A DNA stretch of 64,000 nt from an uncultured Gammaproteobacteria bacterium. GTDB lineage: Bacteria > Pseudomonadota > Gammaproteobacteria > Nitrosococcales > Methylophagaceae. Of this stretch, positions 54,902 through 63,796 are shown piece after piece. The DNA is taken from positions 62,001 to 126,000 of the forward strand of contig CAJQOM010000013.1 in NCBI GenBank assembly GCA_905479985.1. The letters run 5' to 3'. The notes under the pieces were generated by a model. The model ran no database searches. It was given only the letters and a program-made list of their open reading frames with translations, and was not told the origin of the DNA. Position numbers and translations under genes: made by a program. How positions within the stretch are numbered: the first letter of the stretch is position 1; each line of letters opens with the position of its first letter.

Positions 54902-55581
54902 ACTTGGTTTTCTAAGTGGCCATCCCTTAAGGTCAAGACTTGATTCATTTGTGCTGCTAAGCCAGTGTCATGGGTCACAATGACAAGCGCCGTACCTAAT
55001 ACTTCATTGAGCTCTAAAATGAGATCAAAAATACCCTGTGCGGTCCGTTGATCTAAATTTCCTGTCGGTTCATCTGCTAATAAGCAATCTGGTTCGGTAA
55101 TTAATGCGCGCGCCAAGGCAGCACGTTGACGTTCGCCGCCAGACAGCTCACTGGGTTTATGAATGAGTCTGTGGTTGAGGCCGACTTTATTGAGTAATTG
55201 TTCAGCCTGATGTTTAGCCTGTTTTGGATCCATGCCACCAATGACTAAAGGAATCGCGACATTTTCTAAAGCACTGAATTCAGGTAATAGATGGTGAAAT
55301 TGATAGACAAAACCGAGGCTTTGGTTTCGCAGCTTGCTCAAGGCTTTGACGGTGAGTTTATTAATATCTTGGCCGTGCAGTGTGATGTTGCCAGAACTGG
55401 GTTTATCTAAGCCACCCAGTAGGTGTAATAGGGTACTTTTACCTGAACCAGAGCTGCCGACGATGGCCAGTTTGTCCCCTTTCTTAATCGTTAAGTCGAT
55501 ATTACTGAGGACATGGGTTTTAAGCTGACCATCAACAAACTGTTTGCTTAAGCCTTGGCATTCAATGACAGGGTTAGTCAT
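54898..55581 (-). CDS. lolD: Lipoprotein-releasing ATPase LolD
   Basis: A 227-residue ABC ATPase when started at ATG 55579-55581 (MTNPVIECQGLSKQFVDG). Walker A is GSSGSGKSTLLHLLGGLD, the signature is LSGGERQRAALARAL, and Walker B is CLLADEPTGNLD. LolD drives release of outer membrane lipoproteins. The start overlaps the lolC stop by 8 nt. A longer frame is open to 55656, but its extra N-terminus is atypical and lies within lolC. Confidence 0.94.
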   Translation of the reverse strand: MTNPVIECQGLSKQFVDGQLKTHVLSNIDLTIKKGDKLAIVGSSGSGKSTLLHLLGGLDKPSSGNITLHGQDINKLTVKALSKLRNQSLGFVYQFHHLLPEFSALENVAIPLVIGGMDPKQAKHQAEQLLNKVGLNHRLIHKPSELSGGERQRAALARALITEPDCLLADEPTGNLDQRTAQGIFDLILELNEVLGTALVIVTHDTGLAAQMNQVLTLRDGHLENQV

Positions 55582-56821
55582 AGCGTAATGCCTCTGCTGG
55601 ACGTGTTTGAGCCGCACGCCATGATGGATAGAGTGTCGATAATAAAGACAGTACAAAAGCGGTGATGCCGATAACAGTCACATCATCCCAACGTAGGTCG
55701 GAGGGGATGTTACTGATGTAGTAAACGTCGGGCGATAGGATGTTGTAACCGAGTAAGCTTTCGACAAAGGCGATGATATTTTCGACATTCAAAGCCAGAG
55801 CGACTCCACCCACTATCCCTAATAAAGTGCCAAATAAGCCAATCAGTACGCCTTGCACCATGAAGATGGTCATGATGTCGCCCGGTGTCATACCGAGTGT
55901 TCTTAGAATTGCGATGTCGGCTTGTTTGTCGGTCACCATCATGATTAAGGTTGACACGATATTGAAGGCGGCGACGGCGACGATCAATAATAAAATAATG
56001 AACATGACCATTTTTTCAGTTTTGAGGGCGCGGAAAAAATTGGCATGCTGGAATGTCCAGTCAACGGCACGATAGTTCACTGGCAATGACTTAATGATGC
56101 TACGAGTAATGGTTGGGGCTTTGAAGACATCGTCTAGTTTGAGCCTTAAGCCAGTGACTTGATTTGGAATACGGAATAATTTCGCGGCATCTTCGATATT
56201 CATTAAGGCGAGGGCACTGTCGTATTCATACATGCCAATTTCAAAAACACCCACGACATTGAGTCGCTTTAGCCTTGGAATGACGCCAGCAGGGGTGGAG
56301 CTGACATGCGGTGTAATTAAGGTGATTTTATCGCCGACTCTGACACCCATGGCGCGCGCAAGATCGTACCCTAGAATAACGCCAAAACTACCTGGTTGTA
56401 GGCTGTCAAAGCGGCCTTTTATTATTTTTTCACCAATGGTGGAAACTTTGGATTCGAGTGTTGGGTTTACGCCACGTACTAAGGTGCCGCGGACACGATT
56501 ACCTTGGCTGAGCATGGCTTGGCCTTCGACGAAGGGGGCAGACTCAAGCACGTGGGGTTGGTTTTGTATTTGGTTTTGTAACGTTGGCCAATCAGATAAA
56601 GCGCCAGATCGTTCGGTGATAAACGCATGTGAGGTCATACCCAAAATGCGCTCACGCAATTCTTTTTCAAACCCATTCATCACTGATAAAACGGTGATCA
56701 AAGCTGCAACGCCTAATCCGACACCCAGCATGGAGGTGAGTGAGATAAAGGAGATGAAATGGTTCCGGCGTTTTGCACGGGTGTAGCGCAAGCCGATATA
56801 AACACTGAGTGGTTTAAACAT
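55574..56821 (-). CDS. lolC: Lipoprotein-releasing permease LolC/LolE
   Basis: A 415-residue inner membrane protein with the FtsX/MacB fold. The N-terminus (MFKPLSVYIGLRYTRAKRRN) and the first helix FISFISLTSMLGVGLGVAAL are typical of LolC/E. Three further C-terminal helices follow a large periplasmic domain (LILLLIVAVAAFNIVSTLIM and on). Only one permease gene lies next to lolD, so LolC and LolE cannot be told apart; a single-permease (LolF-type) arrangement is possible. The ATG at 56821 is preferred over 56839. Confidence 0.9.
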   Translation of the reverse strand: MFKPLSVYIGLRYTRAKRRNHFISFISLTSMLGVGLGVAALITVLSVMNGFEKELRERILGMTSHAFITERSGALSDWPTLQNQIQNQPHVLESAPFVEGQAMLSQGNRVRGTLVRGVNPTLESKVSTIGEKIIKGRFDSLQPGSFGVILGYDLARAMGVRVGDKITLITPHVSSTPAGVIPRLKRLNVVGVFEIGMYEYDSALALMNIEDAAKLFRIPNQVTGLRLKLDDVFKAPTITRSIIKSLPVNYRAVDWTFQHANFFRALKTEKMVMFIILLLIVAVAAFNIVSTLIMMVTDKQADIAILRTLGMTPGDIMTIFMVQGVLIGLFGTLLGIVGGVALALNVENIIAFVESLLGYNILSPDVYYISNIPSDLRWDDVTVIGITAFVLSLLSTLYPSWRAAQTRPAEALRYD

Positions 56822-56838
56822 GTGAGAGGTCAGGTTCA

Positions 56839-56867
56839 ATTCTCCCCTTCATAGTGAAGGGGAGAAT
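56839..56867 (-). terminator. Strong 13-bp hairpin between rpiA and lolC
   Basis: ATTCTCCCCTTCA (56839-56851) and TGAAGGGGAGAAT (56855-56867) form a perfect 13-bp stem with a 3-nt loop, 8 nt beyond the rpiA stop. No T-run follows on either side, but the stem is exceptionally stable for the region. It probably separates rpiA transcription from the lolCD operon. Confidence 0.55.
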
Positions 56868-56875
56868 GAGTTGAA

Positions 56876-57538
56876 TTATTTAGCGTTGACGATTTGTGTG
56901 CCGTCTTCGCTGCCGAGTAATAAGACATCAGCAGGACGCATTGCAAATAAGCCGTTAGTGACGACACCAACAATATTATTTAATGCTTTTTCGAGTGCGA
57001 TAGGTTCCATGATAGTGAGGCCGTGCACATCAAGAATGACATTACTATTATCAGTGATAAAGCCTTGACGATAGACCGGTTGGCCACCCATTTTGACAAT
57101 CTCGCGGGCGACATAGCTACGAGACATTGGGACAACTTCAACGGGTAATGGAAAAGCACCTAAGACATCAACAAGTTTACTGCTATCAGCAATACAGACG
57201 AATTTTTCGCTGGCTGCAGCAATGATTTTTTCACGTGTTAATGCGCCACCGCCACCTTTGATAAGTTGTAGAAACTGGTTTGATTCATCCGCGCCATCAA
57301 CATAAGTGGCGATAGTGCCGGTTTCATTCAGATCGAAGACTTCAATACCGTGTGCTTCTAGTCGTTTGGTTGATACGATTGAGCTTGAAACCGCGCCATC
57401 AATTTTATGTTTTATTGTGGCCAATGCATCGATAAAGTGGTTGACAGTTGAGCCGGTGCCCACACCAATAATGCCGCCGGTCGTAATGTGATCAAGTGCA
57501 GCGTAGGCGGCTTGTTTCTTAAGTTCATCAGCGGTCAT
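56876..57538 (-). CDS. rpiA: Ribose-5-phosphate isomerase A
   Basis: A 220-residue protein when started at ATG 57536-57538 with AGGAAA just upstream. [39 protein letters not shown] and the C-terminal [18 protein letters not shown] are signature blocks. The longer frame to 57640 has no matching N-terminus. It interconverts ribose-5-phosphate and ribulose-5-phosphate, which matters for the pentose phosphate and ribulose monophosphate routes. It is divergent from ilvA, as in many gammaproteobacteria. Confidence 0.95.
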   Translation of the reverse strand: MTADELKKQAAYAALDHITTGGIIGVGTGSTVNHFIDALATIKHKIDGAVSSSIVSTKRLEAHGIEVFDLNETGTIATYVDGADESNQFLQLIKGGGGALTREKIIAAASEKFVCIADSSKLVDVLGAFPLPVEVVPMSRSYVAREIVKMGGQPVYRQGFITDNSNVILDVHGLTIMEPIALEKALNNIVGVVTNGLFAMRPADVLLLGSEDGTQIVNAK

Positions 57539-57559
57539 TGCATTTTTCCTTTGTTTGAG

Positions 57560-57616
57560 ATGGCGGGTATTGATTTTATCTCGCCAATTATAGAGATAAA
57601 TGGCGGGTAATGGTAA
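57560..57616 (-). promoter_or_regulatory. rpiA promoter with two ATGGCGGGTA direct repeats
   Basis: On the minus strand TTACCA (57616-57611) and TATAAT (57592-57587) form a sigma-70-like promoter with 18-nt spacing for rpiA. The plus-strand sequence ATGGCGGGTA occurs at 57560-57569 and again at 57600-57609, exactly 40 bp apart. One copy lies in the promoter spacer and the other just past the predicted start. The arrangement resembles paired operators in phase. Confidence 0.45.
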
Positions 57617-57671
57617 CGTAAGCAACAACGAATTGAACATTTACTGGATTGGATTAGAAAATCACTTTGTC

Positions 57672-59186
57672 ATGCTGACTGAATATGTAGAAAAAATCTT
57701 AAAAGCGCGGGTTTACGATGTTGCCATCGAGTCGCCGTTGGAGGAGATGCCGCGGTTATCTCGCCGTTTGAATAATGATATTTGGTTGAAGCGTGAAGAT
57801 CTACAACCGGTGTTTTCATTCAAGTTGCGCGGTGCTTATAACCGAATGTGCTATCTGAGCGATGTTGAGCGACAACAGGGTGTGGTTGCGGCTTCTGCGG
57901 GTAATCATGCGCAAGGTGTGGCATTAGCGGCTGAGAAATTGGGTATTTCGGCTTTGATTGTCATGCCGACGACGACGCCACCGATTAAAGTCGAGGCCGT
58001 GCGTAGTTTTGGGGCTGAGATTGTGCTCCATGGTGACAGTTATGATGAAGCGTGTAGTCATGCTTTAGGGATTGCTGAGGATCAGCGCCGGGTTTTTATT
58101 CATCCTTATGATGATCCTGAAGTGATTGCAGGTCAGGGGACGATTGCGATGGAGATTATCCGTCAGCACCCTGATCCTTTTGATGCTGTGTTTATTCCTG
58201 TTGGTGGTGGGGGCTTAATTGCCGGTATGGCAGCCTATATCAAAACGTTTTGGCCTGAGGTCAAAGTGATTGGTGTTGAACCCATTGATGCGGCGAGTTT
58301 GCATGATGCCTTATTGGCCGATGAACGTATTACGTTAGATCAGGTCGGTTTATTTGCTGATGGCACGGCGGTACGCCAAGTGGGCAAAGAAAACTTTCGT
58401 ATTGCGCGTGAAACAGTTGATGAAGTGATTCTAGTTGATAGCGATGAAATTTGTGCTGCCATCATGGATATTTTTGATGATACCCGGTCGATTGCTGAGC
58501 CATCTGGGGCTTTGGCCGTGGCGGGTGTCAAAAAATATATTGAACGTGACGCTACAGAAAGTCAGCAGTTTGCAGTGATCAACAGTGGTGCCAATGTGAA
58601 CTTTGATCGTTTGCGTCATATTGCTGAGCGGGCTGATTTGGGCGAAAAGCGTGAGGTGTTGTTTGCAGCAACGATTGCTGAAACGCCGGGTAGTTTTCAG
58701 GCATTTTGTCAGGCGTTAGCTGGCCGGAGTGTGACTGAATTTAATTATCGTTATGCTGATAATGCGGATGCACAGGTGTTTGTTGGTTTAAAAACGGATG
58801 GTGGCCGCGCTGAGCGTGATGTTTTGTTTCATAGTTTGGAACAGAGCGGTTACGCGGTGGTTGATTTTACTGATAATGAAATGGCGAAATTGCATATACG
58901 TTATATGGTCGGTGGCCATGCCACACAAGTAGATGATGAGCGGTTATACCGTTTTGAGTTCCCAGAGCGGCCCGGCGCCCTATTACGATTTTTAACGCGG
59001 ATGGGACAACGTTGGAATATTAGTTTATTTCATTATCGAAACCATGGCGCGGCATACGGGCGTGTACTCGCAGGGGTTCAAGTGCCTGACTTGGAGCGTG
59101 ATGCATTTCAAAGTTTTATCAAAGAATTAGGCTATCAATGTTGGGAAGAGACTGATAACCCGGCGTATCAGCTATTTTTAGCCTAA
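57672..59186 (+). CDS. ilvA: Threonine deaminase IlvA (biosynthetic)
   Basis: A 504-residue PLP enzyme when started at ATG 57672, which matches the usual N-terminus. The PLP lysine is K51 in SFKLRGAY; SAGNHAQGVA and PVGGGGLIAG follow. Two ACT-like regulatory domains occupy about residues 330-500 (VLFAATIAETPGSFQAF and YRFEFPERPGALLRF), so it should be inhibited by isoleucine. It converts threonine to 2-oxobutanoate for isoleucine. The frame is open upstream to 57600, with no family-like residues there. Confidence 0.95.
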   Translation: MLTEYVEKILKARVYDVAIESPLEEMPRLSRRLNNDIWLKREDLQPVFSFKLRGAYNRMCYLSDVERQQGVVAASAGNHAQGVALAAEKLGISALIVMPTTTPPIKVEAVRSFGAEIVLHGDSYDEACSHALGIAEDQRRVFIHPYDDPEVIAGQGTIAMEIIRQHPDPFDAVFIPVGGGGLIAGMAAYIKTFWPEVKVIGVEPIDAASLHDALLADERITLDQVGLFADGTAVRQVGKENFRIARETVDEVILVDSDEICAAIMDIFDDTRSIAEPSGALAVAGVKKYIERDATESQQFAVINSGANVNFDRLRHIAERADLGEKREVLFAATIAETPGSFQAFCQALAGRSVTEFNYRYADNADAQVFVGLKTDGGRAERDVLFHSLEQSGYAVVDFTDNEMAKLHIRYMVGGHATQVDDERLYRFEFPERPGALLRFLTRMGQRWNISLFHYRNHGAAYGRVLAGVQVPDLERDAFQSFIKELGYQCWEETDNPAYQLFLA

Positions 59187-59213
59187 AAGTATGATGGCCG
59201 TGATACAACTGAG

Positions 59214-59238
59214 GGGCCTATTGGCAGACAATAAGCCC
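59214..59238 (+). terminator. Imperfect hairpin downstream of ilvA
   Basis: GGGCCTATTG (59214-59223) and CAATAAGCCC (59229-59238) pair at nine of ten positions around a GCAGA loop, 27 nt after the ilvA stop. No T-run follows. It may be a terminator for ilvA. The rest of the 200-nt gap shows no gene; a GATGAC/GTCATC pair near 59311-59328 is a second small stem. Confidence 0.35.
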
Positions 59239-59386
59239 ATCAGTCATGTGTTACGGCTTTTAAAAGAAAGTGTTAGGCCGGGTATTTAATGAATATTTTA
59301 ATGTAACAATTTGATGACCTATTTGTCATCACAATGACTGCAAACGTTTATGTGAACATTCTACCAGAATAAGGAACGGGCAGAAG

Positions 59387-60901
59387 ATGGGTGATTTGAC
59401 GATGCAAATGGGCGACTTTGTTGTCGCGGCGATGAAGGTTTTTGGCGGGGTATTCTTACTGCTTATGACTTTACTCGTGTTGTGGGTGGTGGTGACTTAT
59501 ATTATTGATGTCACTCAGACACAACAAACAATACGGCGTAATTATCCTGTTATAGGCCGTTTCCGTTACCTTTTTGAACATATTGGCGAGTTCTTTCGCC
59601 AATACTTTTTTGCGATGGATCGTGAAGAACTGCCTTTTAATCGGGCGCAACGGTCTTGGGTTTATCGTGCTGCGAAGAATGTCGATAGTACGGTTGCTTT
59701 CGGTTCAACAGATAATATTTATGGATCGGGCCGTGTACTCTTTGTTAACTGTACTTTTCCTACCTTGGGCGAGGATGCGGTGCCACCGATTGCTGTCACT
59801 GTGGGTGAAGGGTGTGAAAAGCCTTTTACTACTAAATCTTTCTTTAATATTTCAGGCATGAGTTTCGGTGCATTGTCTAAACCTGCGGTGTTGGCGCTGT
59901 CGGCAGGTGCTAAAGCGGCAGGCAGTTGGATGAATACCGGTGAGGGTGGCTTATCTCCTTATCATTTAGAAGGTGGCGCCGATATAGTTTTCCAAATAGG
60001 TACAGCAAAAAATGGTGTCCGCGATTTAGAAGGTAATTTGAGTGATGAGAAGCTGAGTGAGATCGCTTCACATGATCAAGTTAAGATGTTCGAGATTAAG
60101 ATGAGTCAGGGTGCTAAGCCGGGTAAAGGCGGCATTTTGCCAGGTGAGAAAGTATCTGAAGAGATTGCAGCGATTCGCGGTATCAAAGTAGGCGAAGATG
60201 CAATCAGTCCAAATCGTCATGTTGATATTAATAGTTTTGATGATTTGTTGGATATGGTTAACCGTGTTCGTACGGTTACGGGTAAGCCAACGGGTTTTAA
60301 AATGGTGGTGGGTAAACCGTCGCATATTGACGATTTACTCAAGGCGGTTAAGCAACGTGGTCCTGAATTTGCGCCTGACTTTATGACAATTGATGGGGCA
60401 GAAGGCGGCACAGGTGCGGCGCCGATGGCTTTGATTGATTCAGTGGGTATGTCGCTGCGTGAAAGTTTACCGTTAGTGGTTGATAAATTGAATCAATATG
60501 GTTTACGTGACCGAGTGAAGGTGGTTGCTTCTGGTAAGTTAGTGACGCCAGCGGCAGTTGCTTGGGCCTTATGTATCGGGGCTGATTTCACCGTGAGTGC
60601 CCGTGGTTTTATGTTCTCCTTGGGTTGTATTCAAGCACTGCAGTGTAATAAAAATACCTGTCCGACTGGTATTACGACGCATGATCCTAAGTTTCAGCAG
60701 GGTTTGCATCCGGAAACAAAAGCGGTGCGGGTGACGAGTTATGTGAATAATATGCTTAAAGAAGTCGGGACGATTGCCCACTCATGTGGTGTGAAGAACC
60801 CAAGAGCTTTGGACCGCACGCACGCACGAATTGTCGTCGGCGATGGTTTGACTAAAGGCATGGACGAAATTTTTCCAATTCAACAAGAAGCGACAGACTA
60901 A
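59387..60901 (+). CDS. Membrane-anchored FMN-binding glutamate synthase domain protein
   Basis: A 504-residue protein. Residues about 12-38 form a membrane segment (AMKVFGGVFLLLMTLLVLWV). The rest is the FMN-binding GltB2-type barrel: FFNISGMSFGALSKPAVLAL, NTGEGGLSPYH, MTIDGAEGGTGAAPMALID. The 3Fe-4S cysteines C414, C420 and C425 are kept (CIQALQCNKNTCPTG). It lacks the glutamine amidotransferase domain, so it is not a whole GOGAT; ammonia or another donor would be needed. An AAGGAACGGG site precedes the ATG. It is 3 nt from an antiporter gene. Confidence 0.9.
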   Translation: MGDLTMQMGDFVVAAMKVFGGVFLLLMTLLVLWVVVTYIIDVTQTQQTIRRNYPVIGRFRYLFEHIGEFFRQYFFAMDREELPFNRAQRSWVYRAAKNVDSTVAFGSTDNIYGSGRVLFVNCTFPTLGEDAVPPIAVTVGEGCEKPFTTKSFFNISGMSFGALSKPAVLALSAGAKAAGSWMNTGEGGLSPYHLEGGADIVFQIGTAKNGVRDLEGNLSDEKLSEIASHDQVKMFEIKMSQGAKPGKGGILPGEKVSEEIAAIRGIKVGEDAISPNRHVDINSFDDLLDMVNRVRTVTGKPTGFKMVVGKPSHIDDLLKAVKQRGPEFAPDFMTIDGAEGGTGAAPMALIDSVGMSLRESLPLVVDKLNQYGLRDRVKVVASGKLVTPAAVAWALCIGADFTVSARGFMFSLGCIQALQCNKNTCPTGITTHDPKFQQGLHPETKAVRVTSYVNNMLKEVGTIAHSCGVKNPRALDRTHARIVVGDGLTKGMDEIFPIQQEATD

Positions 60902-60904
60902 GTC

Positions 60905-62137
60905 ATGTCAATCAGCACAGTGTTGATGCTTTTGGCGTTGATGCTGTTGCTGGCTTTATTGCTCAAGCCGCTGGCAGAGAAGTATCACCTGCCTTTCGCG
61001 GCTTTGTTGGTTGTAACCGGTTTTATTGGTAGTGAAGTTTTAATCGCTTTTGGAGGTGATACGGGACTTCGCTACGACTCTTTTCATGATTTGATCTTAT
61101 TGGTTTTTTTGCCGTTATTGATTTTTGAAGCGGCGTTTAAAATCAATGTTGATAGCTTGATGAAAAATGGCGTGGTGATATTATTTTTCGCTATTCCGGT
61201 GATGCTGTTATCGACAGTGGTTGCGGCGGTTGCAGTCTATTATGGTATTGGCCACCCGACAGGCTTTCCTTGGATTGCCGCTTTGTTAACCGGCGCTTTA
61301 CTCGCTGCGACGGATCCGGTTTCTGTATTGGAAATAATGCGTAAGTTAGGCGTGCCAGAACGTCTATGCATATTGCTCGAAGGTGAAGCCTTATTCAATG
61401 ATGCCACGGCCATTGTGACATTCAGTATTTTTCTCTATATCGCTCAACACCCCGCGGAACCAGTTTTATTGTCTGATGCGATTATTCGCTTTTCGTTGGT
61501 GTTTTTTGGTGGCGCCATTTTGGGCTTATTGCTGGGGCTGGCCTTTCTTATTTTATCTCGATTGTTGTTGGATTATATTCAGCAGGCGATCGTGACGTTG
61601 ATAGCGGCTTATACCTCTTATATTGTGGCCGAGCAGTTTTTACATGTGTCTGGTGTGATGTCGGTATTAGTGACCGGGATTGTGATGGGTAAGGTGATTC
61701 ATCATGATTTTAATGCGGCTGAAGGCAGTAAATTCGTTGATGATTTTTGGACATTTAATGTTTATGTCGCCGAAGCCTTGATGTTTTTGTTAATGGGCGT
61801 GACGATTACGGTGGGGATGTTTATTGACAGTTGGTTGGCGATGTTAATTGGCATCGCTGCGGTGTTAATAGCGCGTGCAGTCGGGGTATTTGTTGGCGCG
61901 CCGTTAATTGGTGCTTTACCTAATGTTGAGCCTATTCCCATGTTTTATCGTCGGGTGATGTTTTTAGGCGGGTTAAGGGGGGCGATCACTTTAGCCTTGG
62001 CGCTATCATTACCAACGGACTTATCCTATTGGTGGACCATTCAATCGATTGCTTTTGGGGTGGTCTTATTCACCTTGTTTGTGCAAGCACCCTTAATTGG
62101 CCCTGTGATGAAAAAAGAAAACGCACAGCAAGATTAA
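60905..62137 (+). CDS. Cation:proton antiporter (CPA1/NhaP-like)
   Basis: A 410-residue polytopic protein with about 12 membrane helices. LAATDPVSVLEIMRKLG and LLEGEALFNDATAIVTFSIF (the ND motif of CPA1 exchangers, about residues 159-178) are visible, as is MFLGGLRGAITLALALSL. It probably exchanges Na+ or K+ for protons. It follows the glutamate-synthase-domain gene after 3 nt, so the two are probably co-transcribed; why these belong together is not known. A 7-bp stem lies at its 3' end. Confidence 0.9.
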   Translation: MSISTVLMLLALMLLLALLLKPLAEKYHLPFAALLVVTGFIGSEVLIAFGGDTGLRYDSFHDLILLVFLPLLIFEAAFKINVDSLMKNGVVILFFAIPVMLLSTVVAAVAVYYGIGHPTGFPWIAALLTGALLAATDPVSVLEIMRKLGVPERLCILLEGEALFNDATAIVTFSIFLYIAQHPAEPVLLSDAIIRFSLVFFGGAILGLLLGLAFLILSRLLLDYIQQAIVTLIAAYTSYIVAEQFLHVSGVMSVLVTGIVMGKVIHHDFNAAEGSKFVDDFWTFNVYVAEALMFLLMGVTITVGMFIDSWLAMLIGIAAVLIARAVGVFVGAPLIGALPNVEPIPMFYRRVMFLGGLRGAITLALALSLPTDLSYWWTIQSIAFGVVLFTLFVQAPLIGPVMKKENAQQD

Positions 62138-62159
62138 TATCCTACGGTGCGTTAATTTT
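62120..62159 (+). terminator. Possible terminator after antiporter gene
   Basis: AACGCAC (62120-62126) and GTGCGTT (62147-62153) form a 7-bp stem with a 20-nt loop, followed by AATTTT. The left arm is within the antiporter's last codons. The gene converges with the SIMPL gene 37 nt away, so a terminator is expected here, but the loop is large. Confidence 0.35.
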
Positions 62160-62174
62160 GAATGAGAATATTGT

Positions 62175-62864
62175 TTAAAATAGCTCGATGGTGCCGTTAA
62201 TATTGACACTGATTTTATTGGTGCCAGCCGATAAGGCGGGTGCAACATCAGCCTTACTTTCCATTGCCATTGATGAACGCGTCATATGACGTTGTGGCTG
62301 TACATGGTTATTACCGATGTTGATATGGACAAGATGGTAGTTTGATTTACCAAATTGTTTGGCGATGATGGCCGCTTTATGGCGAAATTTCTTAATGGCT
62401 TGTTCGGTGAGGCGATCTTGTGTTTTTTCGATTTGTTGATCGGATACGCCAAAATTCATCGACTGTACTCTTGAGAGTTTGTTGGCTTGGCTGACCAGCT
62501 TGCCTAATTGTTCAAAATCTTGGCTTTTCAATCGGATGTTCTGGCTTACTTGCCACGATTTGATGGCGCCATTCTTATAAATAGGTCGACTGTTATAGTT
62601 AATGGTTTGATGCTTGATGTCATTAAATCTATCCGCTTTTGCAATGATTTGGGCCATTTTGGTATTCACTTTATTGGCTAAGGTCGCAGGATCGTTACCG
62701 GTTTCTTGAACGACAAGTATGGCAATGAGTTGGTCATTGGCAATATTGTCAGATGCGGTGGCTTGCATATTGATTTGATTAAAGTGTTGTTCTTGGTCGG
62801 CAAAGGAAAATGGTGCAATGACAAGTAGTAAAGCAGCGAGCGTTACTTGAATGAGTTTTAGCAT
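62175..62864 (-). CDS. SIMPL (DUF541) domain periplasmic protein
   Basis: A 229-residue protein with a signal peptide (LKLIQVTLAALLLVIAPFSFA). The SIMPL/DUF541 pattern is seen: MQATASDNIANDQLIAILVV, then NTKMAQIIAKADRFNDIKHQ, IRLKSQDFEQLGKLVSQANK and AIKKFRHKAAIIAKQFG. Members form periplasmic oligomers of uncertain role, with one (BP26) in pathogens and YggE in E. coli under oxidative stress. The gene is alone, divergent from pgl with a 212-nt gap in which I see no gene. Confidence 0.88.
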   Translation of the reverse strand: MLKLIQVTLAALLLVIAPFSFADQEQHFNQINMQATASDNIANDQLIAILVVQETGNDPATLANKVNTKMAQIIAKADRFNDIKHQTINYNSRPIYKNGAIKSWQVSQNIRLKSQDFEQLGKLVSQANKLSRVQSMNFGVSDQQIEKTQDRLTEQAIKKFRHKAAIIAKQFGKSNYHLVHINIGNNHVQPQRHMTRSSMAMESKADVAPALSAGTNKISVNINGTIELF

Positions 62865-63076
62865 GGTAATGTCCTTTTTTCTGGTGAAAGGCTATGTGGT
62901 TTAATTGACATGATAATGTATGACTGGCGTGTTGTGGGGAAGTTCGACTTGAATTGGCTGGTTTAAACGTACAGACCATCACGGGGGTTGCCTTGGATGT
63001 TATGATTGTCGCCAAGATTTTGGTTTAATACATGATGCGTATTTGGTTGTTGTTGAATGAGATATAGAGGAAAGAG

Positions 63077-63784
63077 ATGAAAGCGGAACAAAGAGTGATG
63101 GCAGATGCAGCGAGCTTAATTAATGCTGCTGTAGAGCAATTTATTAGTGTTGCACGCATGGCAATTGCGAAACGTGGTGTGTTCTATGTGGCTTTGGCTG
63201 GTGGTTCAACGCCTAAAGGTTTATATCAAATGTTGGCGACATCACCCTATACCACCCAAATTGATTGGGCGCGGGTCCACTTGTTCTTTGGTGATGAGCG
63301 TTGTGTGTTACCAAGCCATGATGATAGTAATTTCAAGATGGCGTCAGCAGCGATGATTGATGCGATTTCAATTCCTGAAGAGAATGTCCACCGGATGCCT
63401 ACGGAGCTTGAGCCAGCTGATGTGGCGACTGCTTATGCTGCGACGATGGCGAAAGTGATGGGCGAACAACCCTTAGATTTGGTGTTATTAGGCTTAGGAC
63501 CTGATGGTCATATTGCTTCTTTGTTCCCGGGTACGCCTGCGTTGGATGTGACGGAGAGTATGACAACCGCATTGTATGTTGAGAAATTTGATTCTTGGCG
63601 AGTGACGATGACATATTCTGTGATTAATGCGGCGAGACAAGTGATTGTTTTTATTGCTGGTGAAGCGAAAGCAGCTATTGTGAAAGACATTACAACAGAA
63701 TTGGTAACAGGTTTACCAGTACAACGTTTAGCACCAACGGGTGACTATTTTTGGTATATGGATACGGCAGCGGCCGGTCAATAA
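63077..63784 (+). CDS. pgl: 6-phosphogluconolactonase
   Basis: A 235-residue protein of the DevB/Pgl family: YVALAGGSTPKGLYQMLAT (about residues 36-54), WARVHLFFGDERCVLPSHDD, LVLLGLGPDGHIASLFPGT. It hydrolyses 6-phosphogluconolactone in the oxidative pentose phosphate route, which in ribulose monophosphate methylotrophs also serves formaldehyde oxidation. AGAGGAAAGAG gives a strong ribosome-binding site. A glucokinase gene starts 12 nt later. Confidence 0.95.
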   Translation: MKAEQRVMADAASLINAAVEQFISVARMAIAKRGVFYVALAGGSTPKGLYQMLATSPYTTQIDWARVHLFFGDERCVLPSHDDSNFKMASAAMIDAISIPEENVHRMPTELEPADVATAYAATMAKVMGEQPLDLVLLGLGPDGHIASLFPGTPALDVTESMTTALYVEKFDSWRVTMTYSVINAARQVIVFIAGEAKAAIVKDITTELVTGLPVQRLAPTGDYFWYMDTAAAGQ

Positions 63785-63796
63785 GGTTTTGTTAGC

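Noticed and set aside
56876-57640. A longer RpiA starting at 57640
   Set aside because: The additional 34 residues do not resemble RpiA, and the ATG at 57538 has a good ribosome-binding site and matches the family N-terminus.
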